Of a stretch of DNA of 64,000 bases, positions 62,723 to 64,000 are shown piece by piece. Each line of letters starts with the position of its first letter. The stretch's first letter is position 1. Origin of the DNA: Candidatus Bathyarchaeota archaeon (lineage in GTDB: Archaea; Thermoproteota; Bathyarchaeia; RBG-16-48-13; JAGTRE01); NCBI GenBank assembly GCA_018396415.1, contig JAGTRE010000002.1, positions 32,824-96,823 of the forward strand, in the 5' to 3' direction. The translations under genes were made by a program, and so were the position numbers. Below the pieces are notes generated by a model. That model was given only the letters and a program-made list of their open reading frames with translations, searched no databases and was not told the DNA's origin.

Positions 62723-63481
62723 GTGCAAGGGTTTAAGAGTGAGGTTAGCCCACATATTTTGATCCCATTGAAAATACAAGCTGAGATGATCCATTGCCAA
62801 CGGGGTAGACCACGCGGTCCACTCCACTCCATGGCGGATATAATTAACTTAGGATATCTGATTAAAATCTCGAAAAAGTACAATATTGATATAGATGGAC
62901 TTTTCAAGTGTTTGCTTGACGCCTGGACTCAAGGTAAATCATTTTATAAAAGCATATCAATTGAGTGCCGCGAAAAAAGAGAGAACGATGCCAGTTTTCT
63001 GCTAATGCAAGATCAAAAAATAATTTCACAACTCAAACTTAATGGAGAATTCTTAAAACACTTGCCGGAAATAGATTTCTCATGTTTCCAGCTGGAAAAG
63101 ACCCCGATCAAGAAAAATGGAGCGACAAAAGCTGTTGACTTACAAATTAAAGACCTAAACGCTGGAACCAAAATTGTTAATTTGAAGGCATGGGTCATTG
63201 AGAAATCAACTAGCAGGTTAGTTTTCTCAAAGTATGGAGATGCTCTTACTATATGTACAGCTATTATATCCGATAACACCGGTTTAGTTAAGCTAGTACT
63301 ATGGAATAAACAAATAGACGCGATCTCTGTTGGCGATGCAGTACAAATTGAAGATGGAAAGTTAACAGTGTTTAAAGGAGAACTACAGGTAGGGCTCGGC
63401 CGGAGAGGCAGACTTTACGTCACTAAGAAACAACCAACGGAGACAAAGGATACTCAAAACACGAGGACTGGGTGTGTTTAA
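62723..63481 (+). CDS. OB-fold nucleic-acid-binding protein
   Basis: A 252-residue protein. The N-terminal ~140 residues have no recognised domain. The C-terminal part is an RPA/SSB-like OB-fold: GTKIVNLKAWVIEKS, ICTAIISDNTGLVKLVLWNKQIDAISVGDAVQI and GKLTVFKGELQVGL. It resembles the OB-fold of the 12.4-kb SSB-like protein, but lacks the RGY tail. Start GTG 62723 is not well supported by a ribosome site. The small Cys-containing gene starts 2 bases after its stop. Confidence 0.8.
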   Translation: MQGFKSEVSPHILIPLKIQAEMIHCQRGRPRGPLHSMADIINLGYLIKISKKYNIDIDGLFKCLLDAWTQGKSFYKSISIECREKRENDASFLLMQDQKIISQLKLNGEFLKHLPEIDFSCFQLEKTPIKKNGATKAVDLQIKDLNAGTKIVNLKAWVIEKSTSRLVFSKYGDALTICTAIISDNTGLVKLVLWNKQIDAISVGDAVQIEDGKLTVFKGELQVGLGRRGRLYVTKKQPTETKDTQNTRTGCV

Positions 63482-63483
63482 AG

Positions 63484-63663
63484 ATGTCTGACTGCCCATA
63501 TCTACAAGTATATTTGCCCAGGAAAAGGAAATCCGCCATCAGATTTTTCTGCTCCGCTGTTCTCCCGAAGAGGTCTCTAAAAGAAAAAGTGATTCAAGCG
63601 ACTTGCCGGGAAGAGGAAAAGTGGAAAAAATGCCCAGCCTACGTAGCCAAGGAAGCAGCATAA
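63484..63663 (+). CDS. small cysteine-containing protein
   Basis: A 59-residue protein beginning MSDCPYLQVYLP, with further single cysteines (FCSAV, ATCREEE, KCPAY) and a basic character. ATG 63484 is just after the stop of the OB-fold gene, so the two are likely coupled. The spaced cysteines could bind a metal; no family is assigned. Confidence 0.6.
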   Translation: MSDCPYLQVYLPRKRKSAIRFFCSAVLPKRSLKEKVIQATCREEEKWKKCPAYVAKEAA

Positions 63664-63854
63664 AGATAACCAGTGTAAGATAATGAATCTTCACCCAATT
63701 TCAACGCACTAGTTATTAAATTAATTCGGTAATCTCTCAGTGCGGCAGCCCATAGGTTTAATAATACCGAGCACCATTCCTTAGAAAGCATACAAAAGCT
63801 CCAATTTTTAATTGCGATCTTTTGTATAACCAATGTAGAAAGAGAGGTAGGAAA

Positions 63855-64000
63855 ATGGGTTACGAGAGACGCGGATACGGCGGCCCAAGAACAATGCACA
63901 AAGCAATTTGTTCCGACTGTGGTAAAGAATGTGAAGTTCCATTCAAACCCACGGAAGGCCGACCGGTCTACTGTAGAGAATGTTACCAAAAACACAGGAA
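63855..64000 (+). CDS. CxxC zinc-binding protein (partial)
   Basis: Visible is an N-terminal Arg/Gly/Tyr-rich start (GYERRGYGG) and a zinc-binding pair CSDCGKECEVPF ... YCRECY of the CxxCx{n}CxxC type common in archaea. The GAGGTAGG site precedes ATG 63855. The gene continues past the right edge. Its start resembles the RGY tail of the SSB-like protein at 12.4 kb. Confidence 0.75.
   Translation, partial: MGYERRGYGGPRTMHKAICSDCGKECEVPFKPTEGRPVYCRECYQKHR

Noticed and set aside
1..64000. CRISPR arrays, tRNA or rRNA genes, integrase or transposase genes
   Set aside because: None recognised when reading both strands; the palindromic repeats are too few and irregular for CRISPR. A tRNA with an intron could be overlooked without a search program.

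Overview
The window reads as archaeal chromosome, most likely from an uncultivated Thermoproteota-type lineage; Bathyarchaeia is a guess from gene content, not a demonstration. The archaeal markers are an XPD/Rad3-family helicase, a RecA/RadA-like ATPase, two HerA-type ATPases, an RPA-like OB-fold protein with an Arg/Gly/Tyr tail, a FAU-1 family protein, RtcA and RtcB, several VapBC-type toxin-antitoxin pairs, leader regions with TATA boxes, and many GTG/TTG starts behind good Shine-Dalgarno sequences. Redox genes (flavodiiron protein, rubredoxin, rubrerythrin, flavodoxins, ferredoxins, DUF362 proteins) point to an anaerobe that meets oxygen now and then. A bacterial-type glycerol-3-phosphate dehydrogenase (gpsA) is also present.

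Layout. 0-12 kb: partial alaX, gpsA with a YbjQ protein, flavodiiron protein with convergent rubredoxin, ferredoxin, a broken ZIP transporter and a frameshifted cupin, an M24 peptidase, then a rightward run of small-molecule and repair enzymes (HD hydrolase, phosphoribosyltransferase, protein-isoaspartate methyltransferase, HAD phosphatase, ADP-ribosylglycohydrolase, metallophosphoesterase). 12-16 kb, leftward: SSB-like protein, a DUF6125-like protein, an unrecognised 428-residue enzyme-like protein, a membrane protein and a winged-helix protein. 16-27 kb, rightward: two DUF362 proteins, a stand-alone ScoMcrA-type SRA-like domain, Nudix, a methyltransferase, a tight rtcA/FAU-1/DUF362 run, and the XPD-like helicase, followed by a GC-rich structured RNA candidate at about 27.14-27.43 kb. 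28-31 kb, leftward: a RadA-like ATPase overlapping a HerA-like protein that has lost its P-loop. 31-39.5 kb: amino-acid permease, a PadR/arsM divergent pair with a double palindromic operator, an MFS exporter, a flavin reductase, a MetE-like protein overlapping thyX.

39.5-61 kb is the accessory part. It holds VapBC and RelBE-like modules, a membrane HerA-family ATPase, rubrerythrin, zinc-ribbon membrane proteins, nitrilase, amidohydrolase and nicotinate phosphoribosyltransferase, mixed with many gene remnants. rtcB at 58.06-61.03 kb carries a 496-residue intein in its metal-site sequence. Downstream of it, on the same strand, are at least three and probably four decayed copies of the rtcB 3' end (about 53.8, 48.1, 44.35 and 39.6 kb), roughly 4-6 kb apart. 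That is the pattern expected from repeated integration at the rtcB 3' end, so I read 39.6-58 kb as a stack of old integrated islets. A family of about 60-bp palindromic repeats (31.4, 40.4, 51.5 and 57.85 kb) and a 115-bp exact copy of a vapC 3' end occur in and around it.

Several genes carry single-base indels, two of them in homopolymer runs, so sequencing error must be excluded before those genes are called pseudogenes. No rRNA, tRNA, CRISPR array, integrase or transposase was recognised.
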